DNA of 64,000 nt, taken from positions 6,222,876 to 6,286,875 of the forward strand of contig BROE01000020.1 in assembly GCA_036571765.1 (NCBI GenBank). The letters are read 5' to 3'. Position 1 is the first letter of the stretch. Every line of letters begins with the position of its first letter. Positions 63,758-64,000 of the stretch are shown in pieces. A program made the position numbers and the translations under genes. Below the pieces are notes generated by a model, which did not search any database, was not told the DNA's origin, and saw only the letters and a list, made by a program, of their open reading frames with translations. The DNA comes from Plecoglossus altivelis. Lineage: Eukaryota > Chordata > Actinopteri > Osmeriformes > Plecoglossidae.

Positions 63758-64000
63758 TATCGAAGTTTATTTCCGCCTTCCTCTGCTCTGCAACTTCCTG
63801 GGCTACATGTTTTGTACAGTACAGTTAACTAAGTAGCTGACTAAATTGGTCTAGTCATGGCCAGGGCAGTGCGTTAGATCCTGAGATGCCAGAGCTAACT
63901 ACTGCTTTAACAATTGTAAACATATTGTTAATTACTACTCATCTTGCTGGGATAATGCCACTTTGTTCAATCGACAATTTTGTCCCATCGTCTCACTCCT
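63758..64000. other. Right edge, upstream of rbm5
   Basis: I see no coding signal here. It could contain the far side of a bidirectional promoter, but no divergent exon is recognisable within the 240 bases available. Confidence 0.4.

Noticed and set aside
1..64000. CRISPR arrays, bacterial operons, phage or integron structures
   Set aside because: The tandem repeats have no unique spacers of even length, and all supported genes are spliced vertebrate genes.

Overview
The window is nuclear DNA of a vertebrate, most likely a ray-finned (teleost) fish. The reasons are spliced genes with GT-AG introns, many long dinucleotide microsatellites, a short hAT-type inverted-repeat element and a dispersed-repeat tail typical of fish genomes, a rolling stone-like membrane protein gene of a kind common in fish, and gene order matching human 3p21.31. 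I cannot name the species. A run of 473 N bases (20774-21246) marks an assembly gap.

Four protein-coding genes are supported, all on the minus strand. From right to left, which is the direction of transcription, they are rbm5 (63276 to 55334, 24 coding exons, 859 codons), a rolling stone-like multipass membrane protein (53988 to 52602, 3 coding exons, 331 codons), slc38a3 (40304 to 30290, 16 coding exons, 515 codons) and the first three coding exons of gnai2 (24188 to 3179; the rest lies beyond the left edge). I placed exons by reverse-complementing the sequence, finding donor and acceptor dinucleotides and checking that reading phase carries through every junction.

Region by region: 1-24.2 kb is gnai2, dominated by a 20.4-kb first intron full of simple repeats plus the gap. 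The stretch 24.2-30.3 kb is the gnai2 upstream region and the intergenic space or 3' end of slc38a3, with a 33-bp minisatellite and an ~770-bp polypurine tract. slc38a3 occupies 30.3-40.4 kb. The stretch 40.4-52.2 kb has no gene I can support and carries a 38-bp minisatellite. The rolling stone-like gene and rbm5 fill 52.2-63.7 kb, and the right edge holds the putative rbm5 promoter.

The four genes do not form a pathway: a splicing regulator, an uncharacterised membrane protein, a glutamine/histidine transporter and an inhibitory G-protein alpha subunit sit together by ancestral synteny (human order RBM5-SEMA3F-GNAT1-SLC38A3-GNAI2, same relative orientation). I found no new multi-gene system. 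The points most worth following are the diverged pair of collinear non-coding blocks flanking gnai2 exon 1, the 21-bp microexon and histidine-rich loop of slc38a3, the GC-AG first coding intron and 14-alanine tract of rbm5, and a pair of back-to-back perfect hairpins in an slc38a3 intron.
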